A stretch of 64,000 nt of DNA, from contig CM061093.1 of NCBI GenBank assembly GCA_030770545.1, positions 1,743,501-1,807,500 of the forward strand. The letters are read 5' to 3'. This DNA comes from Macropodus opercularis. Lineage: Eukaryota > Chordata > Actinopteri > Anabantiformes > Osphronemidae. Under the pieces are notes generated by a model that ran no database searches, had not been told where the DNA came from, and was given only the letters and a program-made list of their open reading frames with translations. A program made the translations under genes and the position numbers. Shown here piece by piece: positions 31,039 to 42,100 of the stretch (position 1 is its first letter; each line of letters begins with the position of its first letter).

Positions 31039-34000
31039 ATGAAAATAATATCTAGAAATCTGTGCGGTCTCGCCAGACTGAGCCGCCTTAAACACATGTG
31101 TGAGTGCATGGAGTGTGATGTGATGTGTGTTCAAGAGTGTAGGTGGAGTGAGAGCGTAGTGAATGAGGTCAGATCGTTTTGGAGAGGAAGTTTCTTTTAC
31201 TCCCTCTCTGGGAATGGCACGGCAGGAGTGGCTGTGTTTGTAGGTGAGAATGTGTGTGAAAGTGTGAATGTAGTCCATAAAGACACAGCGGGGAGGGTGA
31301 TTGTATTAGATATTGTGAAAAATAACATAAAATACAGATTAATTAATTTATATGGACCTAATAATGAGAGGGAGAGACGCAATATTTTTAATGAATGCAA
31401 AAAGTGGACAAATAACAACACAATTATAGTGGGAGATTTTAATGTAGCACTGACAAAGATGGACGTGGGGGTAAATAACATTTTCAAAAATGACACAAGC
31501 AGGACAACAATGTATGAATGGATGGATGAGTATTGCTTGGTGGATGCGTGGAGGAGTCAGAACCCCAGCACACGAGCCTTCTCCCGGCGCCAAGTTGTGC
31601 TGGGACGCTTGAAGCAGACCAGGATCGACCTGTGTTTGCTGGCTGCCGGCCTGGTAAGAACACTCAATGCCTGCTCATACGAGTTCAGTGCAGGGAGCGA
31701 TCACGCCTCCCTAAAGGTGACTCTGGGAGAGGGTGGCAGGCAGAGGAACGGAGGGCTGTGGCGTTTCAACACGGCCCTCCTGGAGGACGCGGTTTTTGTC
31801 AAAAAGATGCAGTCTCTTCTCTCTGGTTTATCAGATGAAAGCAGGTTTGTAGTAGACATAGTCGAGTGGTGGGAGCGCACCAAGTTGTTAATTAAGCGGC
31901 GCTGCATCGCATGGAGCAGAGAGAAGAGGCAGAGAGAGAACCACAGAGAGACTCAGCTGAGAGACCGTCTCCACAGAGAGCTGGAGCTGCTCGGGGAGGA
32001 TGCCAGCCGTCCTCTGAGCGTGTATCTCGGGCTGAGAGAGCAGCTGAGAACCATGGAAGAGGACAGGTGCAGGGGAGCAATGATCCGTAGCAAGGCACAA
32101 CACATGCTTGACGGGGAGCGCTGCACCGCCTTCTTCCTGGGGTTGGAGAAGAAGAGACAGACTCGGGCATATATCACAGAGTTAAAAGATGCAGCGGGAC
32201 ACATACAGACTGACAACATAGAAATTTTGCAAACAGTACACGACTTCTACACTGATCTATTCACTGCACAGAACACAGCGCAAGAACACATAGATAGGGC
32301 AGTGGGAAGCATCGGCCGCTCCCTCAGCCTTGAGGATGCAGCAATGTGTGACGGTGGCATTCTGCCCCGAGAGGTTGCGGCAGCAATTACAGGGCTGAAA
32401 AAAGCAAAAAGCCCGGGGGCGGACGGCCTCTCGGCTGAGTTTTTCCAGCGTTTTGCAGAGCAGCTGATTCCGATCCTCTGCAGGCTGTTCTCTGCCATGC
32501 AGGAGGAAGACAGGTGCGCAGAGTCCTTTTTGGGGGGTGTGATTACCCTGGTCTTTAAGAACAAAGGTGCCAGGTCGGAGCTGGCAAACTACAGGCCGAT
32601 CAGTCTGCTCAATGCAGACTACAAAATCCTGGCCCGTGTGCTGGGGGGACGGCTCCGTAGAGTGATTGGTACGATTGTGGGGCCAAACCAAACGTACAGT
32701 GTGCCTGGTAGGGACATCACAGACTCAATATTATCAACACGGTGCACGTATGAAAGGGTGATGCGAATGGGAGGGGTGTTTTTAAGCCTGGACCTGGAAA
32801 AAGCTTTCGACAGAGTTGAACACCAGTTCTTATTCGCGTGTCTGAGTACGTTTGGTTTCGATCCCGGTTTTATCGGATGGATGAGACGAATGTACGGGAA
32901 TGCTTGTAGCAGGGTGAAAGTGAATGGGTTTTTAACCGACCAGGTGCGATTGGGAAGATCTGTGCGGCAGGGGTGTCCTCTGTCATCGATGCTGTATGCA
33001 TTGGTGGCAGAGCCCCTTGCTGCCCTGATTTTAAATGACACTGACATAGGGGGGATAGTCTCACCAATGGGGAATCATTTCAAGATTGCACAATACGCTG
33101 ATGATATATCGATCATGATAAAAGACAAAGAAGAATTAAGGAAAGTAATGAAACATGTAGCTTTGTATGAGAAAGCATCAGGAGCGAAATTAAATCTGGC
33201 AAAGTCTGTGCTGGCCACAGGGCCGAACACAGACCCAGGGGAAATGGGCAGAATGTTCAAGGCCGCAAATGGAGAAGTGAGGGTGCTTGGAACTCTCATC
33301 GGTCCTGACAGGCAGCTCTGCGCTGAGAAAATGTGGAGAGAACAGACGGCATACGTCAGAGACAGGGTAAACCTGTGGAAAATGAGAGGTTTAGGCCTCA
33401 GAGGGAAGGCCACAATAATAAATGCAATTCTAATACCTAAACTAGTTTATGTTATGAAAGTCTGCCACATGCCAAAAGACATGCTAGCACAACTACACAC
33501 ACTTTTTACTGATTTTCTGTGGAAGGGGAGGGGTTTTAGGATTGCACGGAGAACTTTAGTTGGAACACGGGAAGAGGGAGGATTGTGGCTGTGTGACTTA
33601 CATGTCAAAAGATTTTCACTGAGGATGGGCTTATTTAGGACATTTCTAGTGGGTGAAGGTGGACACATATGGAAGGATTATTTTCAGGATTTTATTAATC
33701 ACAGAGGTGAGTGTAGAGATTTTAATTTATGTTCAAAACTGTTTGCACGAGGAATAAACGCAGGAGATCCACTTTTCAGGGAGATGGGAGAAGCATGGGG
33801 CAGAGCGCTGCCCCATCTGTCACTCACACCACAAGGGAAAAAGGATATTTTAAGCCAGCCGGTGTTTGGGAATTCGTTTTTAGGTTCAGCGGGCAATTTG
33901 CTGGGAAGTAGGGTGGAGAGTGTAGTCATCTCTAAAGTAGGAGATTTATTGGATGAGCAGGGAGCTTTTTTTGATGTGGGGCTAATAATGGCAAAATTTG

Positions 34001-34827
34001 AAGCAGTGGGACACAAAGTGAGAAAGGAGAGGGTGAGAAAGGTGGTAGCAGCAGTGAGGGCTGGGTTAATGCAGGAGTGGAAAGAAATCTTAAAGAATGG
34101 GGAGGCTGAAGGAGGGGGTTTAGTTTTCAGTTGGGCACAAGACACAGACATCACAATGGAGGACATGACTCCTAAATTCTGGTACAAACATTTCATACAC
34201 ACTGTATTCAAACCTCCGGCAGCTATACCACACTGGACCCGGATGTTTTCAGCAATCTCATTACAACCAACCTGGCTCGATCTTCACCCCTACTTTATTC
34301 CAGCAGAACTGTTCAATAGCAACTTCAAAATACGACACAGACGCATCCCGGTCTCCATAATCTTGCATCAAATAGATAAACAACTCTTTTCACGTGTGTG
34401 TGCGGTGTGTGGTATATTGGACGAGTGCTTTGAACATTTTTTTTTGGAATGCATGGTGGTAAGGGAATTCAGAGAGTGGCTGAGAGGGGTGTTAGTGGAA
34501 AAGTGTGGAATGAGAGACTTAGCAGGGGAGCAATGGGACAGAGTTTGGGTGTTTGGTTTGGAGAGCAAGGGGAGGAGGGGAATTGTAAATAGGGATTTAG
34601 TAAACTTTCTGTTATGCACAGCTAGACATGTGGTGTATATAGCTAGAAACTGCGCACTGTATAAAAACAAAAGGGTGAATAGAGTGATTCTTTGTAAGAA
34701 CATGTTTTGCTGTTACATGAAAGCACTGTTTGCAAGGGATGTTAAAGGGTTTGAAGAGACGTGGTGCGTTTACAATTCATTGTGCAAGGTGGGGGAGAGA
34801 GGGAAATTGACTTTTGATTTTGGATAA
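31039..34827 (+). CDS. LINE ORF2: APE endonuclease and reverse transcriptase (copy 2)
   Basis: 1,262 residues with the same domains and catalytic residues as copy 1. Differences seen are C-to-R at about residue 242 (GGLWRFN), G-to-D in FGFDPGF and G instead of W in MYGNA. The frame is open throughout, so this ORF is a candidate for an active enzyme. Confidence 0.94.
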   Translation: MKIISRNLCGLARLSRLKHMCECMECDVMCVQECRWSESVVNEVRSFWRGSFFYSLSGNGTAGVAVFVGENVCESVNVVHKDTAGRVIVLDIVKNNIKYRLINLYGPNNERERRNIFNECKKWTNNNTIIVGDFNVALTKMDVGVNNIFKNDTSRTTMYEWMDEYCLVDAWRSQNPSTRAFSRRQVVLGRLKQTRIDLCLLAAGLVRTLNACSYEFSAGSDHASLKVTLGEGGRQRNGGLWRFNTALLEDAVFVKKMQSLLSGLSDESRFVVDIVEWWERTKLLIKRRCIAWSREKRQRENHRETQLRDRLHRELELLGEDASRPLSVYLGLREQLRTMEEDRCRGAMIRSKAQHMLDGERCTAFFLGLEKKRQTRAYITELKDAAGHIQTDNIEILQTVHDFYTDLFTAQNTAQEHIDRAVGSIGRSLSLEDAAMCDGGILPREVAAAITGLKKAKSPGADGLSAEFFQRFAEQLIPILCRLFSAMQEEDRCAESFLGGVITLVFKNKGARSELANYRPISLLNADYKILARVLGGRLRRVIGTIVGPNQTYSVPGRDITDSILSTRCTYERVMRMGGVFLSLDLEKAFDRVEHQFLFACLSTFGFDPGFIGWMRRMYGNACSRVKVNGFLTDQVRLGRSVRQGCPLSSMLYALVAEPLAALILNDTDIGGIVSPMGNHFKIAQYADDISIMIKDKEELRKVMKHVALYEKASGAKLNLAKSVLATGPNTDPGEMGRMFKAANGEVRVLGTLIGPDRQLCAEKMWREQTAYVRDRVNLWKMRGLGLRGKATIINAILIPKLVYVMKVCHMPKDMLAQLHTLFTDFLWKGRGFRIARRTLVGTREEGGLWLCDLHVKRFSLRMGLFRTFLVGEGGHIWKDYFQDFINHRGECRDFNLCSKLFARGINAGDPLFREMGEAWGRALPHLSLTPQGKKDILSQPVFGNSFLGSAGNLLGSRVESVVISKVGDLLDEQGAFFDVGLIMAKFEAVGHKVRKERVRKVVAAVRAGLMQEWKEILKNGEAEGGGLVFSWAQDTDITMEDMTPKFWYKHFIHTVFKPPAAIPHWTRMFSAISLQPTWLDLHPYFIPAELFNSNFKIRHRRIPVSIILHQIDKQLFSRVCAVCGILDECFEHFFLECMVVREFREWLRGVLVEKCGMRDLAGEQWDRVWVFGLESKGRRGIVNRDLVNFLLCTARHVVYIARNCALYKNKRVNRVILCKNMFCCYMKALFARDVKGFEETWCVYNSLCKVGERGKLTFDFG

Positions 34828-35150
34828 AAAATGTGTTTTTGGTTTGGGTTTTTTTTTGTTCTCTGCTGGTCAGTACACTTTATTTAATTATTCATTGTAT
34901 TTGAGGGGTCTTTCAATCAAAATTGTCTTTTGCATTACAAACTTTATTTTTGTTTTTTGGTTTTTGTTTTGTTGTTCGTATGATTTATGTTGACATTTAT
35001 CTACAATTAACTGTAGGTGATCGTTGAGTTGTTTTCCTTGTTGTTGGTATGAGCTTGTTATCACATGTTATTTTTTAATGAAGACACACTGTATATAGTT
35101 TGCACTTAATGTTCATTTTGTATTTTTGATAATAAAAGACAAAAAAAAAA
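34828..35150 (+). other. LINE 3' UTR and tail, copy 2
   Basis: Same length as copy 1 with one base change seen (tttatctac for tttatccac). The conserved terminal motif is at 35123-35140. Confidence 0.75.
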
Positions 35151-35248
35151 ACGTGCCCGATCTCATTTGAACTCGGAAGCCAAGCAAGGTAGGGCCTGGC
35201 TAGTACTTGGACGGGAGACCGCCTGGGAATACCAGGTGCTGTAAGCCT
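35151..35248 (+). pseudogene. 5S rRNA 3' fragment (nt 23-120), right of LINE copy 2
   Basis: Resumes at nt 23 with the single variant C40T. The internal control region is intact. Confidence 0.95.
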
Positions 35249-35388
35249 TTTCTTTTCTCTTTCAACGCAACATTTGGTGATTCTCCATATTGGATACACA
35301 GATGACCTTGATGAGGTAACAGTCGTGACTGTGATGACATTCTGACGTGTTGTCGCCTTCAAAAGACATATTGAGGTAACAACTTGTC

Positions 35389-35508
35389 GCTTACGGCCAT
35401 ACCACCTTCAACGTGCCCGATCTCATTCGAACTCGGAAGCCAAGCAAGGTAGGGCCTGGCTAGTACTTGGACGGGAGACCGCCTGGGAATACCAGGTGCT
35501 GTAAGCCT
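35389..35508 (+). rRNA. 5S rRNA, consensus
   Basis: Matches the window consensus; homologue of gene 15289; L. Confidence 0.96.
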
Positions 35509-35648
35509 TTTCTGTTATTTTTCAACGCAACATTAGGTGATTCTCCTTTTTAGTAACGCAGATGACCTTGATGAGGTAACAGTTGTGACTGTCATGACAT
35601 TCTGACGTGTTGTCGCCTTCAAATGACGTAATGAGGTAACAATTACTT

Positions 35649-35768
35649 GCTTACGGCCATACCACCTTCAACGTGCCTGATCTCATTCGACCTCGGAAGC
35701 CAAGCAAGGTAGGGCCTGGCTAGTACTTGGATGGGAGACCGCCTAGGAATACCAGGTGCTGTAAGCCT
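35649..35768 (+). rRNA. 5S rRNA
   Basis: C30T, A43C, C84T, G97A; L. Confidence 0.93.
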
Positions 35769-35908
35769 TTTCTTTTCTCTTTCAACGCAACATTGGGTGA
35801 TTCTCCATCTTGGTTACACAGATGACATTGATGAGGTAACAGTCGTGACTGTCATGACATTCTGACGTGTTGTCGCCTTCAAAAAACATATTGAGGTAAC
35901 AATTTGTC

Positions 35909-36028
35909 GCTTACGGCCATACCACCTTCAACATGCCTGGTCTCATTCGACCTCGGAAGCCAAGCAAGGTAGGGCCTGGCTAGTACTTGGACGGGAGACC
36001 GCCTAGGAATACCACGTGCTGTAAGCCT
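35909..36028 (+). rRNA. 5S rRNA
   Basis: G25A, C30T, A32G, A43C, G97A, G107C; L. Confidence 0.91.
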
Positions 36029-36168
36029 TTTCTGTTATTTTTCAACGCAAGATTTGGTGATTCTCCATATTGGTTACACAGATGACATTGATGAGGTAAA
36101 AGTCGTGACTGTCATGACATTCTGACGTGTTGTTGCCTTCAAATGACGTAATGAGGTAACAATTTGTC

Positions 36169-36288
36169 GCTTACGGCCATACCACCTTCAACGTGCCCGA
36201 TCTCGTTCGACCTCGGAAGCCAAGCAAGGTAGGACCTGGCTAGTACTTGGACGGGAGACCGCCTGGGAATACCAGGTGCTGTAAGCCT
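36169..36288 (+). rRNA. 5S rRNA
   Basis: A37G, A43C, G66A; L. Confidence 0.94.
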
Positions 36289-36428
36289 TTTCTTTTCTCT
36301 TTCAACGCAACATTGGGTGATTCTCCTTTTTGGTAACGCAGATGACCTTGATGAGGTAACAGTCATGACTGTGATGACATTCTGACGTGTTGTCGCCTTT
36401 AAAAGACATATTGAGGTAACAATTTATC

Positions 36429-36548
36429 CCTTACGGCCATACCACCTTCAACGTTCCCGATCTCATTAAAACTCGGAAGCCAAGCAAGGTAGGGCCTGGC
36501 TAGTACTTGGACGGGAGACCGCCTAGGAATACCAGGTGCTGTAAGCCT
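36429..36548 (+). rRNA. 5S rRNA
   Basis: G1C, G27T, C40A, G41A, G97A; S. Confidence 0.91.
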
Positions 36549-36679
36549 TTTCTGTTATTTTTCAACGCAAGATTTGGTGATTCTCCATATTGGTTACACA
36601 TATGTCCTTGATGAGCAGATAGTTGTGACAGTCTGACATATAGTCACCTTCAAAAGACATAATGTGGTACAGGTTTGTC

Positions 36680-36799
36680 GCTTACGGCCATACCACCTTC
36701 AACGTGCCTGATCTCATTCGAACTCGGAAGCCAAGCAAAGTAGGGCCTGGCTAGTACTTGGACGGGAGACCGCCTGGGAATAGCAGGTGCTGTAAGCCT
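36680..36799 (+). rRNA. 5S rRNA
   Basis: C30T, G60A, C104G; L. Confidence 0.94.
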
Positions 36800-36939
36800 T
36801 TTCTGTTATTTTTCAACGCAACATTTGGTGATTCTCCATATTGGTTACACAGATGACCTTGATGAGGTAACAGTCGTGACTGTGATGACATTCTGACGTG
36901 TTGTCGCCTTCAAAAGACATATTGAGGTAACAACTTGTC

Positions 36940-37059
36940 GCTTACGGCCATACCACCTTCAACGTGCCCGATCTCATTCGACCTCGGAAGCCAAGCAAGG
37001 TAGGGCCTGGCTAGTACTTGGACGGGAGACCGCCTGGGAATACCAGGTGCTGTAAGCCT
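36940..37059 (+). rRNA. 5S rRNA
   Basis: A43C; the last intact gene before LINE copy 3; S. Confidence 0.96.
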
Positions 37060-37190
37060 TTTCTTTTCTCTTTCAACGCAACATTGGGTGATTCTCCATC
37101 TTGGTTACACATATGTCCTTGATGAGCAGATAGTAGTGACAGTCTGACATATAGTCGCCTTCAAAAGATATAATGTGGTACAGGTTTGTC

Positions 37191-37212
37191 GCTTACGGCC
37201 ATACCACCTTCA
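37191..37212 (+). pseudogene. 5S rRNA 5' fragment (nt 1-22), left of LINE copy 3
   Basis: Same 22-nt remnant, preceded by an S spacer with the gtacaggtttgtc ending. Confidence 0.95.
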
Positions 37213-37367
37213 GCTGTGCATGTGCCAATCAGATCGTCAGTACACCTGTGAGCAACCCGACAGAGCGTCTCCACCAAGTTTCTGCTGGTGTGATTTTTTG
37301 TTCTTTCTATGGTGTTTTTTCCTATCCTTTGATAGTGATTTTGAGTTTTGTCTGAAGTTGTCTAAAC

Positions 37368-37394
37368 CCCCCGGCGGATTATTCCGTTCGGGGG
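37368..37394 (+). promoter_or_regulatory. Conserved GC-rich hairpin in LINE 5' UTR, copy 3
   Basis: Stem and loop identical to copies 1 and 2; the sequence just 3' of it has changed. Confidence 0.6.
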
Positions 37395-37491
37395 CGCTTT
37401 ATGTTGTTTTTTTTTGCTCTTTCTTTTTGTTTCCCCCTCACATTCGAGGGAAGCCACGGCGGACGCCGGCATTTTTCTTTTTGATTTTTCC

Positions 37492-39072
37492 ATGGAGGAT
37501 CACCGACCTGAGCGTGCAAAGCTTGGCAGAAAGCAGATGCCGGGGCAGAAAGACGCTTGTGACATGAGCAGAGCGGAGATGCAAGGCAAGAGAGGAGGTT
37601 TGATGGCAACGCCCGCAGCGAGCATGGGAGAATCGGGTAAAGGAGTGAGCGGAGGAGTGGGTGCAGCAGAGGCAGGCGGGCGAGCCCAGCCAAAAGCTGC
37701 AGCTGCCAGCAAGGAGCAGGAGAAAGAAACGGCGGCGCAGGTGGCAAAGAGACGTGGTGCGCCAGCAACAGGAGCAGAGGAGAGCAGACCAGCTGCAGTG
37801 CTGGAGAATGCGAGAAACGGAGCAGTGATCAGAGAAGAGACACCGGCGCAGCAGCTGGAGGAAACAACGCAGCGGCTGCGGAGACCAACGGGCGCACAGC
37901 CCACGATCGGAGACCAGAGCACAGTGGCCCACAGAAGCACAGCGGGAACGTCGAAACAGAGTGCAGGGGACGCAGAGCAACGCTCCAGCAGCACAGCGAC
38001 TGGAAACGTGGGTGACCGGCGATACGAGAAGGAGCTAACCGTGATGGCAGAAATTCTGGGAACAGAGAATGTCAAAACAATTGAACTGTTGCGCGCCATA
38101 AGAGATGTCTGCGGGGGTGTTACAGCCCTACGTGAAACGGGGCTAAGAAAGTATGAAGTGACATTGAGGAGCGAAGCTGGGAAAAAAAGGCTGCTTGACG
38201 GACTCAAAATCGGTTCGGCGGTGGTGATGGTGAAATCCCTGGCAGTGGACGAACTGGTCGTTTCGTTTCTCAACTTGCCAGCCTACATCACAGACGAGGA
38301 AATTATGGACAGGCTGCATGCGTGGGGTGTAAAGGCAGTCTCCCCGATCAAAAGGAGGATGTGGCCAGGAACGGACGTGGCAGACGGCACACGCTTTCTA
38401 AAAGTGAAATTCAACGACCAGGTACAGTCACTTCCATACTCAACCAAATTCATAACAGCTACTGGACCAGAATACTTTCGTGTCATCCATAACAATCAGC
38501 AAAAAGTCTGCAGGATGTGTCTACAGCCTGGTCACATCGTGAGAGACTGTCCAGACTTTGTTTGCTTTAAATGCAACAAGCAGGGGCATTATGCACGGGA
38601 ATGTGGGGCATGGGATAAGAAATGCACTGACTGTCACAATGCTGAAAATGACTGTACATGCAATGAGGTAAATGAAGAACAGTTTGAGCCAACAGAAAGT
38701 GTGATGTCAGCGGATGAAGGTTCTATATTATCAGGGGAGTCACTCAGTGACGAGTTGGAAGAGCAGGAGGAAATGGAGAACAACGAAAGCATAGCGATGC
38801 CTGTTACAGGGCTGCCAGCTCAACACAAGGCTGCATCAGGGAGAAGTTTAGAAAGGGCTGGTGCACTGCTGCATGTGAGCGGGGAGACTGTGACCACAAT
38901 GAAAGAAAAGGGTAAAAGAATCAATGAGAGAGGAGAAGAGAGTGATGGGGGAGAAAGCCTGCTCGCTTCCAGATGCACCTCTCCAACTTCGGACATAGAT
39001 ATGGAAGTGATAGAAGCAGTCAGAGGGAAGATGAGCAGGGTCAGGAAAAAGGCAAGAGGCAAAAGCAAATGA
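37492..39072 (+). CDS. LINE ORF1 protein, RNA-binding (copy 3)
   Basis: 526 residues from the ATG equivalent to the other copies (MEDHRPERAKLG); the frame is open 78 nt further upstream but that part is 5' UTR by alignment. The low-complexity N-terminus has several indels relative to copies 1/2, while the RRM-like region and both CCHC knuckles are nearly unchanged. This suggests selection on the RNA-binding core. Confidence 0.92.
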   Translation: MEDHRPERAKLGRKQMPGQKDACDMSRAEMQGKRGGLMATPAASMGESGKGVSGGVGAAEAGGRAQPKAAAASKEQEKETAAQVAKRRGAPATGAEESRPAAVLENARNGAVIREETPAQQLEETTQRLRRPTGAQPTIGDQSTVAHRSTAGTSKQSAGDAEQRSSSTATGNVGDRRYEKELTVMAEILGTENVKTIELLRAIRDVCGGVTALRETGLRKYEVTLRSEAGKKRLLDGLKIGSAVVMVKSLAVDELVVSFLNLPAYITDEEIMDRLHAWGVKAVSPIKRRMWPGTDVADGTRFLKVKFNDQVQSLPYSTKFITATGPEYFRVIHNNQQKVCRMCLQPGHIVRDCPDFVCFKCNKQGHYARECGAWDKKCTDCHNAENDCTCNEVNEEQFEPTESVMSADEGSILSGESLSDELEEQEEMENNESIAMPVTGLPAQHKAASGRSLERAGALLHVSGETVTTMKEKGKRINERGEESDGGESLLASRCTSPTSDIDMEVIEAVRGKMSRVRKKARGKSK

Positions 39073-39112
39073 AGAATATGTGTTTGACTCATCTTCCCTC
39101 TGTGTCATCAAA

Positions 39113-42100
39113 ATGAAAATAATATCTAGAAATCTATGCGGTCTCGCCAGACTGAGCCGCCTTAAATACATGTGTGAGTGCATGGAGTGTGATGTGATGT
39201 GTGTTCAAGAGTGTAGGTGGAGTGAGAGCGTAGTGAATGGGGTCAGGTCATTTTGGAGAGGCAGTTTCTTTTACTCCCTCTCTGGGAATGGCACGGCAGG
39301 AGTGGCTGTGTTTGTAGGTGAGAATGTGTGTGAAAGTGTGAACGTTATCCATAAAGACACAGCGGGGAGAGTGATCATATTAGATATTGTGAAAAATAAC
39401 ATAAAATATAGATTGATAAATATATATGGTCCTAATAATGAGAGGGAGAGACGCAATATTTTTAATGAATGCAAGAAGTGGACAAATAACAACACAATTA
39501 TAGTGGGAGATTTCAATGTAGCGCTGACAAAGATGGATGTGGGGGTAAATAACATTTTTAAAAATGACACAAGCAGAACAACAATGTATGAATGGATGGA
39601 TGAGTATTGCTTGGTGGATGCGTGGAGGAGTCAGAACCCCAGCACACGAGCCTTCTCCCGGCGCCAAGTTGTGCTGGGACGCCTGAAGCAGACCAGGATC
39701 GACCTGTGTTTGCTAGCTGCCGGCCTGGTAAGAACACTCAATGCCTGCTCATACGAGTTCAGTGCAGGGAGCGATCACGCCTCCCTAAAGGTGACTCTGG
39801 GAGAGGGTGGCAGACAGAGGAACGGAGGGCTGTGGTGTTTCAACACGGCCCTCCTGGAGGACGCTGTTTTTGTTAAGAAGATGCAGTCTCTTCTCTCTGG
39901 TTTATCAGATGAAAGCAGGTTTGTAGTGGATATAGTCGAGTGGTGGGAGCGCACCAAATTGTTAATTAAGCGGCGCTGCATCGCATGGAGCAGAGAGAGG
40001 AGGCAGAGAGAGAGTCACAGAGAGACTCAGCTGAGGGACCGTCTGCACAGGGAGCTGGAGGTGCTCGGGGCGGATGCCAGCCGTCCGCTGAGCGTGTATC
40101 TCGGGCTGAGGGAGCAGCTGAGAACCATGGAAGAGGACAGGTGCAGGGGAGCAATGATCCGTAGCAAGGCACAACACATGCTTGACGGGGAGCGCTGCAC
40201 CGCCTTCTTCCTGGGGTTGGAGAAGAAGAGACAGACTCGGGCATATATCACAGAGTTAAAAGATGCAGCGGGACACATACAGACTGACAACATAGAAATT
40301 TTGCAAACAGTGCACGACTTCTATACTGATCTATTCACTGCACAGAACACAGCGCAAGAACACATAGATAGGGCAGTGGGAAGCATCAGCCGCTCCCTTA
40401 GCCCTGAGGATGCAGCGATGTGTGACGGTGGCATTCTGCCCCGAGAGGTTGCAGCGGCCATAGCGGGTCTGAAGAGAGCAAAGAGCCCGGGGGCGGACGG
40501 CCTCTCGGCTGAGTTTTTCCAGCGTTTTGCAGAGCAGCTGATTCCGATCCTCTGCAGGCTGTTCTCTGCCATGCAGGAGGAAGACAGGTGCGCAGAGTCC
40601 TTTTTGGGAGGTGTGATCACCTTGGTCTTTAAGAACAAAGGTGCCAGGTCGGAGCTGGCAAACTACAGGCCGATCAGTCTGCTCAACGCAGACTACAAAA
40701 TCCTGGCCCGTGTGCTGGGGGGGCGGCTCCGTAGAGTGATTGGTACGATTGTGGGGCCAAACCAAACGTACAGTGTGCCTGGTAGGGACATCACAGACTC
40801 AATATTATCCACACGGTGCACGTATGAAAGGGTGATGCGAATGGGAGGGGTGTTTTTAAGCCTGGACCTGGAGAAAGCTTTTGACAGAGTCGAACACCAG
40901 TTCTTATTCGCGTGTCTGAGTACGTTTGGTTTCGGTCCCGGTTTTATCGGATGGATGAGAAGAATGTATGGGAATGCTTGGAGCAGAGTGAAAGTGAATG
41001 GGTTTTTAACCGACCAGGTGCAATTAGAGAGGTCTGTGCGGCAGGGGTGTCCTCTGTCATCGATGCTGTATGCATTGGTGGCAGAGCCCCTTGCTGCCCT
41101 GATTTTAAATGACACTGACATAGGGGGGATAGCCTCACCAATGGGAAATCATTTCAAGATTGCACAATACGCTGATGATATATCGATCATGATAAAAGAC
41201 AGAGAAGAATTAAGGAAAGTAATGAAACATGTAGCTTTGTATGAAAAAGCATCAGGAGCGAAATTAAATCTGGCAAAGTCTGTGCTGGCCACAGGGCCGA
41301 ACACAGACCCAGGGGAGATGGGCAGATTGTTCAAGGCCGCAAATGGAGAGGTGAGAGTGCTTGGAACTCTCATCGGTCCTGACAGGCAGCTCTGCGCTCA
41401 GAAAATGTGGAGAGAGCAGACGGCATACGTCAGAGACAGAGTAAACCTGTGGAAAATGAGAGGTTTAGGCCTCAGAGGGAAGGCCACAATAATAAATTCA
41501 ATTCTAATACCTAAACTAGTTTATGTTATGAAAGTCTGCCACATGCCAAAAGACATGTTAGCACAACTACACACACTTTTTACTGATTTTCTGTGGAAGG
41601 GGAGGGGTTTTAGGATTGCACGGAGAACTTTAGTTGGAACACGGGAAGAGGGAGGATTGTGGCTGTGTGACTTACATGTCAAAAGATTTTCACTGAGGAT
41701 GGGTTTATTTAGGAAATTTCTAGTGGGTGAAGGTGGACACATATGGAAGGATTATTTTCAGGATTTCATTAATCACAGAGGTGAGTGTAGAGATTTTAAT
41801 TTATGTTCAAAACTGTTTGCACGAGGAATAAACGCAGGAGATCCACTATTCAGGGAGATGGGAGAAGCATGGGGCAGAGCGCTGCCCCATCTGTCACTCA
41901 CACCACAAGGGAAAAAGGATATTTTAAGCCAGCCGGTGTTTGGGAATTTGTTTTTAGGTTCAGCGGGCAATTTGCTGGGTAGTAGGGTGGAGAATCTAGT
42001 CATCTCTAAAGTAGGAGATTTATTGGATGAGCAGGGAGCCTTTTTTGATGTGGGGCTAATAATGGCAAAATTTGAAGCAGTGGGACACAAAGTGAGAAAG

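Larger units (their letters stand above)
29118..35150 (+). mobile_element. Mutsu-type LINE, copy 2, full length, ORFs intact
   Basis: 6,033 bp, same length and layout as copy 1. I found only about a dozen base differences on reading, including protein changes such as ORF1 K-to-E in the GPEYFRV segment and ORF2 W-to-G in MYGNA. The unusual preceding spacer (aacacaacattgggttattc) is shared with copy 1, which shows duplication of an already occupied 5S unit. Confidence 0.93.
35249..37190 (+). repeat. 5S rDNA tandem array C (7 genes)
   Basis: Short array between LINE copies 2 and 3. Five of its seven genes are followed by L spacers. Confidence 0.97.
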
